From Bacillota bacterium (lineage in GTDB: Bacteria; Bacillota; Clostridia; Acetivibrionales; DSM-1351), in the NCBI GenBank assembly GCA_023397905.1, contig JAEWSZ010000228.1, positions 1 to 32,450 of the forward strand: DNA of 32,450 bases, read 5' to 3'. This document shows positions 22,043 through 31,051 of this stretch, piece after piece (position 1 is the first letter of the stretch; every line of letters starts with the position of its first letter). The notes beneath the pieces were generated by a model that saw only the letters and a list, made by a program, of their open reading frames with translations, ran no database searches and had not been told where the DNA came from. The translations under genes were made by a program, and so were the position numbers.

Positions 22043-24604
22043 TTATTTTCCTGCTCTTGCTATCTGCAGCAGCAGGCCGGCGGTGCCCACATTGTAGTTG
22101 GAGAATGCAAATTTTGCATTCATGCCGCCGTCAATGACCATGGACAGCGGAAGCCGGTGGTCCCCCATTTTGATGTCCCTGAACAGTCCGTTCAGATAAT
22201 CATGGGTTTTGCACACATAAATTTTTGCCGTATGAACCGCGGCAACAGCTCTTTCAAGAGGCCCATAATTAAAGCCTGTTTCCGAATCCACTATGAATAC
22301 CAGCTGCACTCCGCTTTTATCATATTCTTCCCGCATCTCATATATTTCGTTTAAAATATGCTCCGTAGGTTCTTTTCCCACATCCAGCACTGCCACTACA
22401 CTTGCAGGCTGCTGAGAAACTACGGTTTTCAGGGATATATCAGCGCCTTTTCCGTCGGAAAGCAGGATATCTGTGACAGGAAGGCTTTTCAGCCTTTTTT
22501 CAAGCTGGTTCTCTCTCAGGGATATAGCAGTTTCCATGGTTTGTCCAGATTTGAGTTCAAAATGGTAAAGCCTTGCCAGGATGGAGCCGTCTATCTGCCT
22601 GCCCGACGTTACTATCCTGTAAAAGCCCGAAGGAACATCCAGGCTGAACCTGTCTCCATCCCATTCCACAGTGCTGCAGTCAAGTGTCTTATATATTCCG
22701 GCTTCCAATATGCCCACAGTAAAATGCTGCATATACACAAGCTTGTCTCCCGGCTTCTTGATAATCACCAGACGGCCTTCCGGAACATTTTCACCTTTTT
22801 CCGTGTCAGGCTTCCCGACGCCGTTCCACTTTCCGCCCTGCAAATACTCGGCTTCCTTTGTAAAGGGATTCAGCCTTGAGGGTATCCCCAGTGTCCGGCA
22901 GACAGCCACGAAAAGGGTCTTCCTGGAATTCCGGCTCCCCATTCCAAGCTTCAGCAGACCCGCCGGGCTGCTGACCAGGGTGCCGTAGTCAAGCTCCCCG
23001 CAATCCTTTATATTTGCTTCAATGTATTCATATATGGAATGGGGGTCACTTCTGAAAAGAGCCTTCCGTTCCCGGCAGAAAAAGCCGTTGATGAATCCCC
23101 TGTATCCGGTAATGAATTCAAGGCCGATTCTGGGGCAGAGAATGTATTTTGTAAAAATATCACTGTCATAGTCGTTTATATATTCAAGAGAATATTTTAT
23201 GTGTTCATTTGCAACCGGTTCACAAATATCGGTATAATCCTTTTGGGTCAGGGAGTTGAGAAAATCCAGCTTTATGCGGATATCATACCCGTTTGAAAGA
23301 AAATTCAGCATTTCCGTATGATTCCCCCGGGATTTCACAAGATATTCCGAAACACTTTCGCCATAGGGTGCAAACCTGTCTGCAAGCTTTTTGGCTGAGG
23401 CCGGAGTATAAAAGCTCCCCTCATAATCACTCCGGGCTTTTTCGGCCTGTCGGAACCTTATTTCATGCATTTTCAATACATCCTCCGGAAGAAACGCCGT
23501 CACACCGGTATCTTCTTCCGGGGGAAACATATCCAGCTCCTCGATTCCCTCCGGACACACCGAAGCCCGGCTGAAATCCAGCTCTACAAAAGCTTCTTTT
23601 CTCACGTCAACCTTCCGGGTCATAAACAGCCCGTCTTTATGAACGTGTATGAGAAGATCCCCAAGCCCTGTGAGAAACCGGGCTTTTCCCTCTTCATCGG
23701 TCACTGCCGTGAATATTGGATAGAATTCGGAATAGTTTAAAACCTCAAACCGTATTTCAGCCATTGGAACAGGTTTTGCTCCATCCGTCACCTTCACCGT
23801 TAAAAGCGCCGTTTTGGCGTATGTCTCCAGATTGTTCACTGTTTTCAGCAGAGGATTCCCCTCTCCCGGGTTTCCCTCTTTGGGTTCCAATGCCGAAAAG
23901 GCCCTGCTGTGGACCAGCATGGCTTTTGACGAAGCTGCGGTAAACCAGCCCCTGTTCAGTACAGGCTCCGGTTCGCAGGCACCTATGAATTTCCATTCCC
24001 CGTCTATCCAGACCTCCACCCAGGCATGGTTGTCGTCGCAGTGTGACCACCTGGGCACATAGCACTGCCTTGCAGGTATACCGGCAGCCCGCATGGCGGT
24101 CACCGTGAGCACTGACTCCTCCCCGCACCGTCCGTAAGCGTTGCGGATTATGGTCACAGGCGAGGCGGTTCTGTCGTCGGTAAGCCTGTATGTAGCCTTT
24201 TCAAGGCACCGGTAGTTTATTTCCACAGCCGCCCCAAGCATTGATTTATCTTTGATTGCCGGATATATTTCATTAAAAATAACGCTCCTGCATTCCTCTA
24301 TGTTCTCATTATTGATCCTGTAATGCAGCACATAGTCCAGAAAGATGCGTCCGGGAATGCTTTTCCCCCATGGCATTTTATCCCGGACAGACAGAGCATG
24401 GCGCACAAACCCGGCAAATATCCCTGCGTCATATGAGGCCGTATCACTGACCGGCATGGAGGCATACAAATATTGTAGGCACAGTCTTTCCTCCGGGGTA
24501 CACTTCTGAAAGATTTCTTCCAGGTGCAAATTCCCGTTGCCGGTAAATTTCATCATGGCGTCAAATTTGATCTCTATTTCTTCCTTTTCATCTTCTAAAA
24601 ACAT
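22043..24604 (-). CDS. Transglutaminase-like protein with two papain-fold modules and a thioredoxin-like tail
   Basis: An 853-residue protein without signal peptide. The first transglutaminase-like core has Cys160 in 'AYGRCGEESVL' and His193 in 'CDDNHAWVEVW'. In place of the usual Asp there is 'GACEPEP' (Glu211). A beta-sandwich-like stretch follows ('VKVTDGAKPVPMAEIRFEVL', 271-340). Residues 500-595 hold a second module. Over 32 residues 'SPAGLLKLGMGSRNSRKTLF...GIPSR' aligns without gaps to 'SPVTIIRNAYGRCGEESVLT...GIPAR' of the first, but the cysteine is Arg558, so it is probably inactive. The last 120 residues resemble a thioredoxin/TlpA fold without a CxxC. Members may be peptidases or amide-processing enzymes; the substrate is unknown. 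It is followed by a strong terminator and lies 40 bp after cutC. Confidence 0.8.
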   Translation of the reverse strand: MFLEDEKEEIEIKFDAMMKFTGNGNLHLEEIFQKCTPEERLCLQYLYASMPVSDTASYDAGIFAGFVRHALSVRDKMPWGKSIPGRIFLDYVLHYRINNENIEECRSVIFNEIYPAIKDKSMLGAAVEINYRCLEKATYRLTDDRTASPVTIIRNAYGRCGEESVLTVTAMRAAGIPARQCYVPRWSHCDDNHAWVEVWIDGEWKFIGACEPEPVLNRGWFTAASSKAMLVHSRAFSALEPKEGNPGEGNPLLKTVNNLETYAKTALLTVKVTDGAKPVPMAEIRFEVLNYSEFYPIFTAVTDEEGKARFLTGLGDLLIHVHKDGLFMTRKVDVRKEAFVELDFSRASVCPEGIEELDMFPPEEDTGVTAFLPEDVLKMHEIRFRQAEKARSDYEGSFYTPASAKKLADRFAPYGESVSEYLVKSRGNHTEMLNFLSNGYDIRIKLDFLNSLTQKDYTDICEPVANEHIKYSLEYINDYDSDIFTKYILCPRIGLEFITGYRGFINGFFCRERKALFRSDPHSIYEYIEANIKDCGELDYGTLVSSPAGLLKLGMGSRNSRKTLFVAVCRTLGIPSRLNPFTKEAEYLQGGKWNGVGKPDTEKGENVPEGRLVIIKKPGDKLVYMQHFTVGILEAGIYKTLDCSTVEWDGDRFSLDVPSGFYRIVTSGRQIDGSILARLYHFELKSGQTMETAISLRENQLEKRLKSLPVTDILLSDGKGADISLKTVVSQQPASVVAVLDVGKEPTEHILNEIYEMREEYDKSGVQLVFIVDSETGFNYGPLERAVAAVHTAKIYVCKTHDYLNGLFRDIKMGDHRLPLSMVIDGGMNAKFAFSNYNVGTAGLLLQIARAGK

Positions 24605-24644
24605 AAAGGCCTCTTTCCAAGAACTTCATAATCCTTTCATTTTA

Positions 24645-25388
24645 TCACTCCACCGAATCGCATATCCTGCCTATGTATGTGCCGTCTATCATATTAAATC
24701 TGTCCTCCGGGGGATACAGCATGCCGCCGAAATATATTTTTGAATTATTCTGCGTCGAAACGTCATAGCAGTTCTTAAAGGTTGCCACATGCACCTGTGA
24801 ACATCCCGTTTTGCCGATCACCTCATTGACATTTTCAAGCCTGACCCCCGCACCCGGAAGTATCTGAATCCTTCCCGCAGCGTATTTTACCATCTCCGCT
24901 ATTGTGCTCATTCCCATATAAACCGAAGGTTCCTGTCCGCTGGTGAGTATCCTGGTAACACCTATGCCGCAGAGTATATCCATCGCTTCCTTCCAATCTG
25001 GTACCACATCTATGGCACGGTGGAATACCAGCTCCCTGTCTCCGCATATATCCTTTATGACCCTGCAGCGTTCCGCATCTACAGTGCCGTCCTCATGCAG
25101 AAATCCGAACACAAGCCCGTCGGATCCGTTTTTCAGAAGTATTTCTGCATCTTTTAAAGCGGTTTTGAATTCCGCCTCCGTATAATTGAAGCCGCCCTCT
25201 CTGGGGCGTATCATTGTCATTATTTTCATGCCCGTAAGTTCTTTCGCCGTTATCAAAGAGCCCACAGTAGGCGTAAGCCCTCCGTGAAAAAGGTTTGAAT
25301 TCAGCTCCACCCTGTCTGCGCCCGCTTCCTTTGATTGAATGACATCGTCTACGGAACCGCAGCAAACTTCAATAATTGTTTTTCTCAT
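24645..25388 (-). CDS. cutC: CutC-family TIM-barrel protein
   Basis: This 247-residue protein matches the CutC family throughout: 'IEVCCGSVDDVIQSKEAGADRVELN', 'GGLTPTVGSL', 'MIRPREGGFNYTEAE', 'VFGFLHEDGTVD', 'HRAIDVV' and 'ILTSGQEPS'. The family was named for copper homeostasis in E. coli, but that role has been questioned, and in Firmicutes the gene often accompanies sugar and cell-wall genes, as here. It is cytoplasmic. The ATG follows AAAGGAGACAG. It lies between the dipeptidase and transglutaminase-like genes with gaps of 63 and 40 bp, probably one transcript. No copper genes are nearby, so a metabolic role is more likely than copper handling; this is inference. Confidence 0.92.
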   Translation of the reverse strand: MRKTIIEVCCGSVDDVIQSKEAGADRVELNSNLFHGGLTPTVGSLITAKELTGMKIMTMIRPREGGFNYTEAEFKTALKDAEILLKNGSDGLVFGFLHEDGTVDAERCRVIKDICGDRELVFHRAIDVVPDWKEAMDILCGIGVTRILTSGQEPSVYMGMSTIAEMVKYAAGRIQILPGAGVRLENVNEVIGKTGCSQVHVATFKNCYDVSTQNNSKIYFGGMLYPPEDRFNMIDGTYIGRICDSVE

Positions 25389-25451
25389 TTTTTCTGTCTC
25401 CTTTTATATAGCATATTTTAAAAATTAGTTGGCTGTCAAACATGGCATTTC

Positions 25452-26885
25452 TCAAATACTGCCAAGGTCATACATGGCCCTGGCATATATGGCGGCCGCT
25501 TTTATCAGGTCGTCAAGATAAATATATTCATCCGCGCGGTGGGCGGTCTCTTCCCTGCCCGGGAACAGCGGTCCGAAAGCAACGCTGTTTCCCATATGGG
25601 CCGCATATGTCCCTCCCCCGGTGGATATCAGCTCCGGGGCATTGCCTGTAATACTCCTGTAGGCATTTTTCAGTATTCCGATCATGGGATGGCTTTCCGG
25701 CACCAGATGCGGAAGCTTGACCGTCATGCCGCCCCGGTCTGCCGTAAATCCTCTGTCCGAAATTTTTCCGCAGATCCCTTCTATGATATCTTCATACTTG
25801 CAGCAGGAAGGAAATCTGAGATTTATGTGAAAATATTTTTCACCGGCGGCACTGTACTGCTGGATACCGGAATTAATGGTAAGCGGGCCCATTCCGGCAT
25901 CATACGCCTCCACGCCGAAATTCTTTCCCGTATAGTCATTATACAGAAAATGGTCCAGGCAGGATATAAAATCTTCCGCGTTTGAACCTTCAAAGGGAAC
26001 TCCCGCCAGAAAGTGTGCCAGCTCCAAACCGGCATGTACGCCCTTTTCAGGTTCCATTCCATGGGCGGTCCTCCCGGCTGCTTTCAGGATAATCCTTCCG
26101 CTGCCCTCTTCCACGATCACCGCATATACAATATTGTTCTTCTTACAATAATCAGTAAAGGCTTTTTCAAGCCGTACCAGGTTTTCCAACTCCCCGGATA
26201 TAACGGCTTCTGCCTTTTCCGCAACCATATTTGCAATCCCTCCCGCCCGGAATTCTTCAAGGCGGTACAAGCCTCCGTCGATTTTCCTGTCCCGGGCAGT
26301 CAGGACTATGCGGGTGTTTATCTGACCCTTTTCAGCATTTACTATGGGAAAATCCGCATCCGGTGAAAATCCGCACAAGGGCATTTTTTCAACGCTTTTA
26401 TACCTGGAAATGCACTCGCAGCCGCTCTCTTCGTCAGTACCGAATATGAGCCTGATCCTGTGCTTCAGTTCCGGCTTGCAGTCCTTCAGAATATTCAGCG
26501 CATACAGCGCGGCCACCGCCGGTCCCTTGTCATCCAGCACGCCTCTTCCTATGAGCTTCCCATCCTCCACAATGAGCCTGTACGGAGGATATGACCATTC
26601 ACCTTCCGCCGGCACCACATCAAGATGGCACAGCACGGCAATATAATCCTCCGCGTCCTCCGGACCGTACTCAGCATACCCTGCATATCCGTCCAGATTT
26701 GCAATTCTAAATCCGTCTCTCCTGCATTTACCCAGGATATCCGTCAACGCTCTGCCTATTTCCTCACCCATGGGTTTTCCGGCGCCCGAGGTCTTTGGGT
26801 CCTTTACGCTTTTTATACTTATAAGGTCGGTTAAGTCTCTTATAATCGAATCTGCGTATTCATAAGCTTTTCTTTCAAAATCCAT
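25452..26885 (-). CDS. pepV: PepV-type dipeptidase (M20 metallopeptidase)
   Basis: I start at the ATG at 26885 (AGGA 8 nt upstream), giving 477 residues; the frame's GTG 13 codons earlier has no ribosome-binding site. The dizinc site is complete. It has His in 'LCHLDVVPAEGEWSYPPY', Asp in 'RGVLDDKGPAVAA', the Glu pair in 'FGTDEESGCECI', Asp in 'FSPDADFPI', and the last His in 'TGGGTYAAHMGN'. The 'GEWSYPP' and 'GFSPDADFP' phrases are those of the PepV/Sapep group, which cleaves dipeptides with broad specificity in the cytoplasm. It is the first gene of the minus-strand cluster and divergent from oppA, so peptides imported by Opp can be its substrates. Confidence 0.94.
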   Translation of the reverse strand: MDFERKAYEYADSIIRDLTDLISIKSVKDPKTSGAGKPMGEEIGRALTDILGKCRRDGFRIANLDGYAGYAEYGPEDAEDYIAVLCHLDVVPAEGEWSYPPYRLIVEDGKLIGRGVLDDKGPAVAALYALNILKDCKPELKHRIRLIFGTDEESGCECISRYKSVEKMPLCGFSPDADFPIVNAEKGQINTRIVLTARDRKIDGGLYRLEEFRAGGIANMVAEKAEAVISGELENLVRLEKAFTDYCKKNNIVYAVIVEEGSGRIILKAAGRTAHGMEPEKGVHAGLELAHFLAGVPFEGSNAEDFISCLDHFLYNDYTGKNFGVEAYDAGMGPLTINSGIQQYSAAGEKYFHINLRFPSCCKYEDIIEGICGKISDRGFTADRGGMTVKLPHLVPESHPMIGILKNAYRSITGNAPELISTGGGTYAAHMGNSVAFGPLFPGREETAHRADEYIYLDDLIKAAAIYARAMYDLGSI

Positions 26886-27274
26886 CGCCGCAATCCTATT
26901 CTTCCTTAAAATCAGTGGTAACACTTCAAGCTTTTCAGCTGAATCTGCAATAATTAATTTCTAAAATTGCATTTATGATATTGACTTTCCCCACCTAAAG
27001 TGTTAATTTTAATTAATAAGAAACTCAATTTAGTAATTCGTTTATAGTTTTTAATTTTAATGTAATAAATTATAAAAATCAAGTAAAATTTTATATCATT
27101 TCTTTTATACAACGTCGTATAATATTAATCCTAACTGATTTTTAAGCTGAAATACTAATGTCAGTTTATCAATATTTTCTACAATAATAAAGTCAGGATA
27201 ATAAATAGCTTGCCGTACATGCGCAACTATTTATATATAGATTGTAATTAAATTATATTATGAGGTGATGAAAA
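26886..27274. other. A+T-rich divergent region between pepV and oppA
   Basis: The 389-bp gap is very A+T-rich. TTGACT (26981-26986) with TAATTT (27004-27009) at 17 bp, and TATAAT (27118-27123) with a weak -35, are promoter candidates for opp. The second overlaps an interrupted repeat TATAC-aacgtc-GTATA (27107-27122). A gene-proximal ATTATATTATGAGGTGATG gives the ribosome-binding site GAGGTGATG ahead of oppA. I see no RNA gene and no copy of either repeat family. Confidence 0.4.
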
Positions 27275-28927
27275 ATGAAAAGAAGAATACTTTCCTTCCT
27301 GTCCGTATTGCTTGTTATCGCTTTGTTTGCCGGCTGTTCCTTCAGCGGCAACAGCGAACAATCAAACGGAACCGCTTCCGGTAATTCCGCAGCGCCAAAT
27401 GCCGGAGGATCAGCTACAAGTTCCGCAGTAACCATGTATGTACCAAGTGAGATACTCAGTCTCAACCAGTCGGCAGCATCTGACGACATCTCTTTTAATG
27501 TACTCACCAATTCCTTTGAGGGCTTATACCGCCTGGACAAGGACAATCAGCCCCAGCTGGCCCTTGCCAAAGACTGCCAGATATCAGAGGATAAGCTTAC
27601 ATACACCTTTACCCTGAAAGACGGTATTAAATGGAGCAACGGAGACCCCATAACCTCCAAGGATTTCAAATTCGCATGGCTGAAGCAGATGACCGCAGAC
27701 GCCACAAACGGCTATGCTTTCATTATGACAGATTACATTGTAAATGGCGCAGAATACAGCCAGAACAAGGCAAAAGCTGAAGACGTGGGAATCGAGACTC
27801 CCGATGACAAGACCCTCATCGTTAAGCTCAAGGCTCCTACTCCATATTTCCTGAGACTGACGGCTTTTGTACTCTTTTACCCCTTAAATGAAAAATTTGT
27901 AACCGAGCAGGGCAGCAATTACGGTGTATCCGTAGAAAACATGCCATTTTCCGGCCCGTTTATAATTTCCCAGTTCGACACGGCAACAGGAGCCACCTTC
28001 AAAAAGAACCCCGATTACTGGGATGCTGCAAATGTCAAGCTCGACACCTTCAGTATAAAGGTAATAAAAGACCAGGGCACCGCACTGAACCTGTATAAAT
28101 CCGGCGAATTGACAAGAGTAAATCTCACTTCCGCCGATGTTGCGGCAAACAAAGACAATTCCGAGTTCTCCAGCGAGAATTCCTTCCGTACGGTTTATCT
28201 TCAGTTCAACACCACCGCCGACGGGACAAAGAATCAGAATATCCGCAAGGCCTTAGACCTTGCTATTGACAGAAAAGCCCTTACCGACACCATATTAAGC
28301 AACGGTTCCGTTGCGGCAACAGGCCTCATCCCAACTATGATGAACGGCTTGAACGGTAAAAGCTTCCGCGAGATGGAAGGCGACGTGACCACATTTGACG
28401 CCGGCAAGGCAAAGGAATACTGGGACAAGGGAGTTTCTGAGCTGGGTGCGGCTCCAAAAATCTCACTCCTGCTGGAAGACACCTCCGAAGCAAAGGACGT
28501 GGCTACCTTCCTGCAGAGCGAATTCAAAAAGAACCTGGGAGCCGAAATCACTATAGACTCTAAGACCAAGAAGGCCAGAAATGCTCTGATGGATGGCGAT
28601 CAGTACCAGATGGCGATAACCGGCTGGGGAGCAGACTATGATGACGCCATGACCTATCTGGATCTGTGGACGGGACACACTCCTTACAGAGGCAACTACA
28701 ACAGCCCTGACTATGACAAGCTCATAAGCAGCGCCAAGACCGAAACCGACGATACAAAGCGCGCGGATCTGCTTCTCTCCGCAGAAAAGAAGCTCCTGTC
28801 AGAGGACAATATTTTAACTCCTCTGTACTTTAACGGCTACGCATACCTCACCAAGCCGAATGTTGCCGATATAATAACCCATCCCTACGGCGCATCCCTG
28901 GATATGAAATATGCGTATGTAAAATAA
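27275..28927 (+). CDS. oppA: Oligopeptide ABC transporter substrate-binding lipoprotein
   Basis: A 550-residue lipoprotein with lipobox FAGC (Cys21) followed by a Ser/Asn/Gly-rich linker (22-50). It belongs to the SBP_bac_5 family: 'YVPSEILSLNQSAASDD', 'FEGLYRLDKDNQPQLALAKD', 'YTFTLKDGIKWSNGDPITSKDF', 'NIRKALDLAIDRKAL' and 'GWGADYDDAMTYLDLW' are in order. It captures peptides outside the membrane for the OppBCDF complex encoded downstream. The ATG is preceded by GAGGTGATGAAAA. Two hairpins in the 177-bp gap after it may stabilise its mRNA so that it is made in excess. The peptide size range cannot be read from the sequence. Confidence 0.95.
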   Translation: MKRRILSFLSVLLVIALFAGCSFSGNSEQSNGTASGNSAAPNAGGSATSSAVTMYVPSEILSLNQSAASDDISFNVLTNSFEGLYRLDKDNQPQLALAKDCQISEDKLTYTFTLKDGIKWSNGDPITSKDFKFAWLKQMTADATNGYAFIMTDYIVNGAEYSQNKAKAEDVGIETPDDKTLIVKLKAPTPYFLRLTAFVLFYPLNEKFVTEQGSNYGVSVENMPFSGPFIISQFDTATGATFKKNPDYWDAANVKLDTFSIKVIKDQGTALNLYKSGELTRVNLTSADVAANKDNSEFSSENSFRTVYLQFNTTADGTKNQNIRKALDLAIDRKALTDTILSNGSVAATGLIPTMMNGLNGKSFREMEGDVTTFDAGKAKEYWDKGVSELGAAPKISLLLEDTSEAKDVATFLQSEFKKNLGAEITIDSKTKKARNALMDGDQYQMAITGWGADYDDAMTYLDLWTGHTPYRGNYNSPDYDKLISSAKTETDDTKRADLLLSAEKKLLSEDNILTPLYFNGYAYLTKPNVADIITHPYGASLDMKYAYVK

Positions 28928-28940
28928 TTACCTAATTATA

Positions 28941-28974
28941 TATATAAATTTGTTTATATAATCAAATTTATATA
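28941..28974 (+). other. A+T-rich hairpin after oppA
   Basis: TATATAAATTTG (28941-28952) and CAAATTTATATA (28963-28974) are perfectly complementary over 12 bp with a 10-nt loop, starting 13 bp after the oppA stop. It lacks a T-run and may mark an mRNA processing or stability site. Confidence 0.45.
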
Positions 28975-29020
28975 ATTAAGAAGAAAACAATCACATCAAA
29001 TAGATGTAAGGGATTATGAC

Positions 29021-29059
29021 CCGGGGCTGTGGCTGCAACTGCAAAAGCGGCAGCCCCGG
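29021..29059 (+). other. GC-rich intercistronic hairpin before oppB
   Basis: CCGGGGCTG (29021-29029) pairs perfectly with CAGCCCCGG (29051-29059), with further weak pairing inside. No T-run follows. It lies 45 bp before the oppB start and, with the preceding hairpin, separates the receptor gene from the membrane genes, probably to lower their expression. Confidence 0.6.
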
Positions 29060-29104
29060 TTGTAGTCCGGCAAAATATTAACCTTGTGGGGAGGGAAGTT
29101 TATA

Positions 29105-30040
29105 GTGGGCAAATACATATTAAAAAGGGTTGTGTATCTCTTTGTCACTCTGGCCATCATCACAACGGCGACTTTTTTTCTTATGCGGCAGCTTCCGGGA
29201 ACTCCTTTTGACGATGAGAAAATGCGCTTGCTGTCTTCCGAGCAAAGGCAGGAAATCTTTACAAAGTATGGGATGGATCAGCCTCTCCTGGTTCAGTACG
29301 GGAAATACATGCTCAATATTGCAAAGGGAGATCTGGGCATGTCCTTTGTGTATACAGGGCAATCGGTCAGAAGCATTATCCTCCACAGGATGGAACCGTC
29401 GGCAATAGTCGGGCTCCAGGCCGTTCTCATAGGCCTGGCCATAGGTTTGTTCCTGGGGATAATTGCAGCTTACAGGCACAACTCGGGCATTGATTATGTC
29501 ACGATGATAATCGCCGTGCTGGGGGTATCCGTGCCAAACTTTGTAGTAGCCGCGCTGCTGCAATACTTTTTCGGGATCAAATGGGGAATATTACCCGTGG
29601 CCTTCTGGAACAGCTACAAGCATTCCATACTGCCATCGCTGGCTTTATCCTTCGGTGTTACCGCCATAATTGCAAGGTTCATGCGCACAGAAATGCTGGA
29701 TGTGCTGAACCAGGATTATATGATTACGGCAAAGGCAAAGGGGCTGAGTCCTTTGAGGATACTCATGAAGCACGCCCTGCGCAATTCCATCATTCCCGTG
29801 GTAACCATGCTGGGACCCATTGTCGTAAACCTGATGACAGGTTCCCTTGCAATAGAAAACATCTACAGCATTCCCGGAATAGGAAGTCTGTTTGTAGATT
29901 CAATAAAGTCGAACGATTATTCGACCATTTTAGGTATAACAATATTCTACAGTGCTTTTTATATTTTTGTAGTTTTGATTATAGACATTTTATACAGCTT
30001 TATCGATCCGAGAATCAGATTGGCGCCTGTAAAGGAGTGA
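29105..30040 (+). CDS. oppB: Oligopeptide ABC transporter permease OppB
   Basis: I start at the GTG at 29105, 9 nt after GGAGGG, which gives the typical N-terminus 'VGKYILKRVVYLFVTLAIIT' and 311 residues; the frame's TTG at 29084 lies before the ribosome-binding site. Six membrane segments are visible. 'MRQLPGTPF' and 'YGMDQPLLVQY' are OppB motifs, and 'MITAKAKGLSPLRILMKHALRNSIIPV' is the EAA loop that docks on the ATPases. It pairs with OppC to form the channel. Its gene ends 6 bp before oppC starts. Confidence 0.95.
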   Translation: MGKYILKRVVYLFVTLAIITTATFFLMRQLPGTPFDDEKMRLLSSEQRQEIFTKYGMDQPLLVQYGKYMLNIAKGDLGMSFVYTGQSVRSIILHRMEPSAIVGLQAVLIGLAIGLFLGIIAAYRHNSGIDYVTMIIAVLGVSVPNFVVAALLQYFFGIKWGILPVAFWNSYKHSILPSLALSFGVTAIIARFMRTEMLDVLNQDYMITAKAKGLSPLRILMKHALRNSIIPVVTMLGPIVVNLMTGSLAIENIYSIPGIGSLFVDSIKSNDYSTILGITIFYSAFYIFVVLIIDILYSFIDPRIRLAPVKE

Positions 30041-30046
30041 TGCTAT

Positions 30047-30973
30047 TTGGAAAAAAATATTGATATAACCGACGACCTTTTTGTTCCTGTAAAAATGCGG
30101 CAAAGCGATATGGAGAAAATATCAAGGCCAAATCTTACCGCATTTCAGGACGGTTGGCTCAGGTTGAAGCAAAACAAGGCCGCTGTGGCCAGTATTGTCA
30201 TTTTATCGGTGCTGGTGCTGCTGGCCATATTGGGTCCCCACATGACCAAATATACCTTTGACGCCACAGACTACAGCGTTTCCTTTCACAAGCCCAGTGC
30301 GGACCACTGGTTCGGCACCGATAAATTCGGCCGGGATCTCTGGGCACGTGTATGGCAGGGAACCAGGATTTCTCTGCTCATAGCTGTTCTGGCAACGCTT
30401 CTGGACCTGGTGGTGGGAGTTGGCTACGGAGCCATTTCAGCTCTCGCAGGCGGAAAGGTGGATGCCGTGATGCAGCGTATCATAGAAATCCTTATAGGGA
30501 TACCCAGCCTTATCATAGTAATACTTCTTATGATGGTAATGCCCGCGGGTATTCTGACCATAATGCTGGCAATGTCAATAACGGGCTGGGTCAATATGGC
30601 CAGGCTTGTCCGCGCTCAGATACTCAAGCTCAAGGAGCAGGAATTCGTTCTGGCAGCGCAGGTTCTGGGAACCTCAAAAGGGAAGATCATATTGAAACAT
30701 CTCATTCCCAATACCATAGGCGTTATTGTCATAAATACCATGTTCACCATTCCTACCGCTATTTTTACGGAAGCATTTTTGAGCTTTATAGGAATAGGCC
30801 TGCAGGAACCCCAGGCTTCACTGGGAGTTTTGATCAACGGTGGTTTTCAGGTTATTCACAACTTTTTATTCCCTTTGATTTTTCCCGCTCTGGTCATTGT
30901 TTTAATAATGATATGCTTCAGTATTTTAGGAGACGGGCTGCGGGACGCCCTCGATCCCAGAATGAGGATCTGA
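30047..30973 (+). CDS. oppC: Oligopeptide ABC transporter permease OppC
   Basis: The 308-residue protein starts at a TTG (30047) about 11 nt after AAGGAG; the next ATG is inside the conserved N-terminal region. The cytoplasmic N-terminal 35 residues are followed by a membrane helix, 'HWFGTDKFGRDLWARVWQGTRISL', the OppC/DppC signature, and four or five further helices. The EAA loop reads 'FVLAAQVLGTSKGKIILKHLIPN'. It ends 'DGLRDALDPRMRI', the standard OppC terminus. It is translated in a tight series with oppB and oppD. Confidence 0.95.
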   Translation: MEKNIDITDDLFVPVKMRQSDMEKISRPNLTAFQDGWLRLKQNKAAVASIVILSVLVLLAILGPHMTKYTFDATDYSVSFHKPSADHWFGTDKFGRDLWARVWQGTRISLLIAVLATLLDLVVGVGYGAISALAGGKVDAVMQRIIEILIGIPSLIIVILLMMVMPAGILTIMLAMSITGWVNMARLVRAQILKLKEQEFVLAAQVLGTSKGKIILKHLIPNTIGVIVINTMFTIPTAIFTEAFLSFIGIGLQEPQASLGVLINGGFQVIHNFLFPLIFPALVIVLIMICFSILGDGLRDALDPRMRI

Positions 30974-31051
30974 CAAAAAACAGTGTCTGCCTGTTCGCGG
31001 CATAGCTGCGGCACGTGGAAATCAAGGTAAAAAGGTAACGAGGTAAATACG

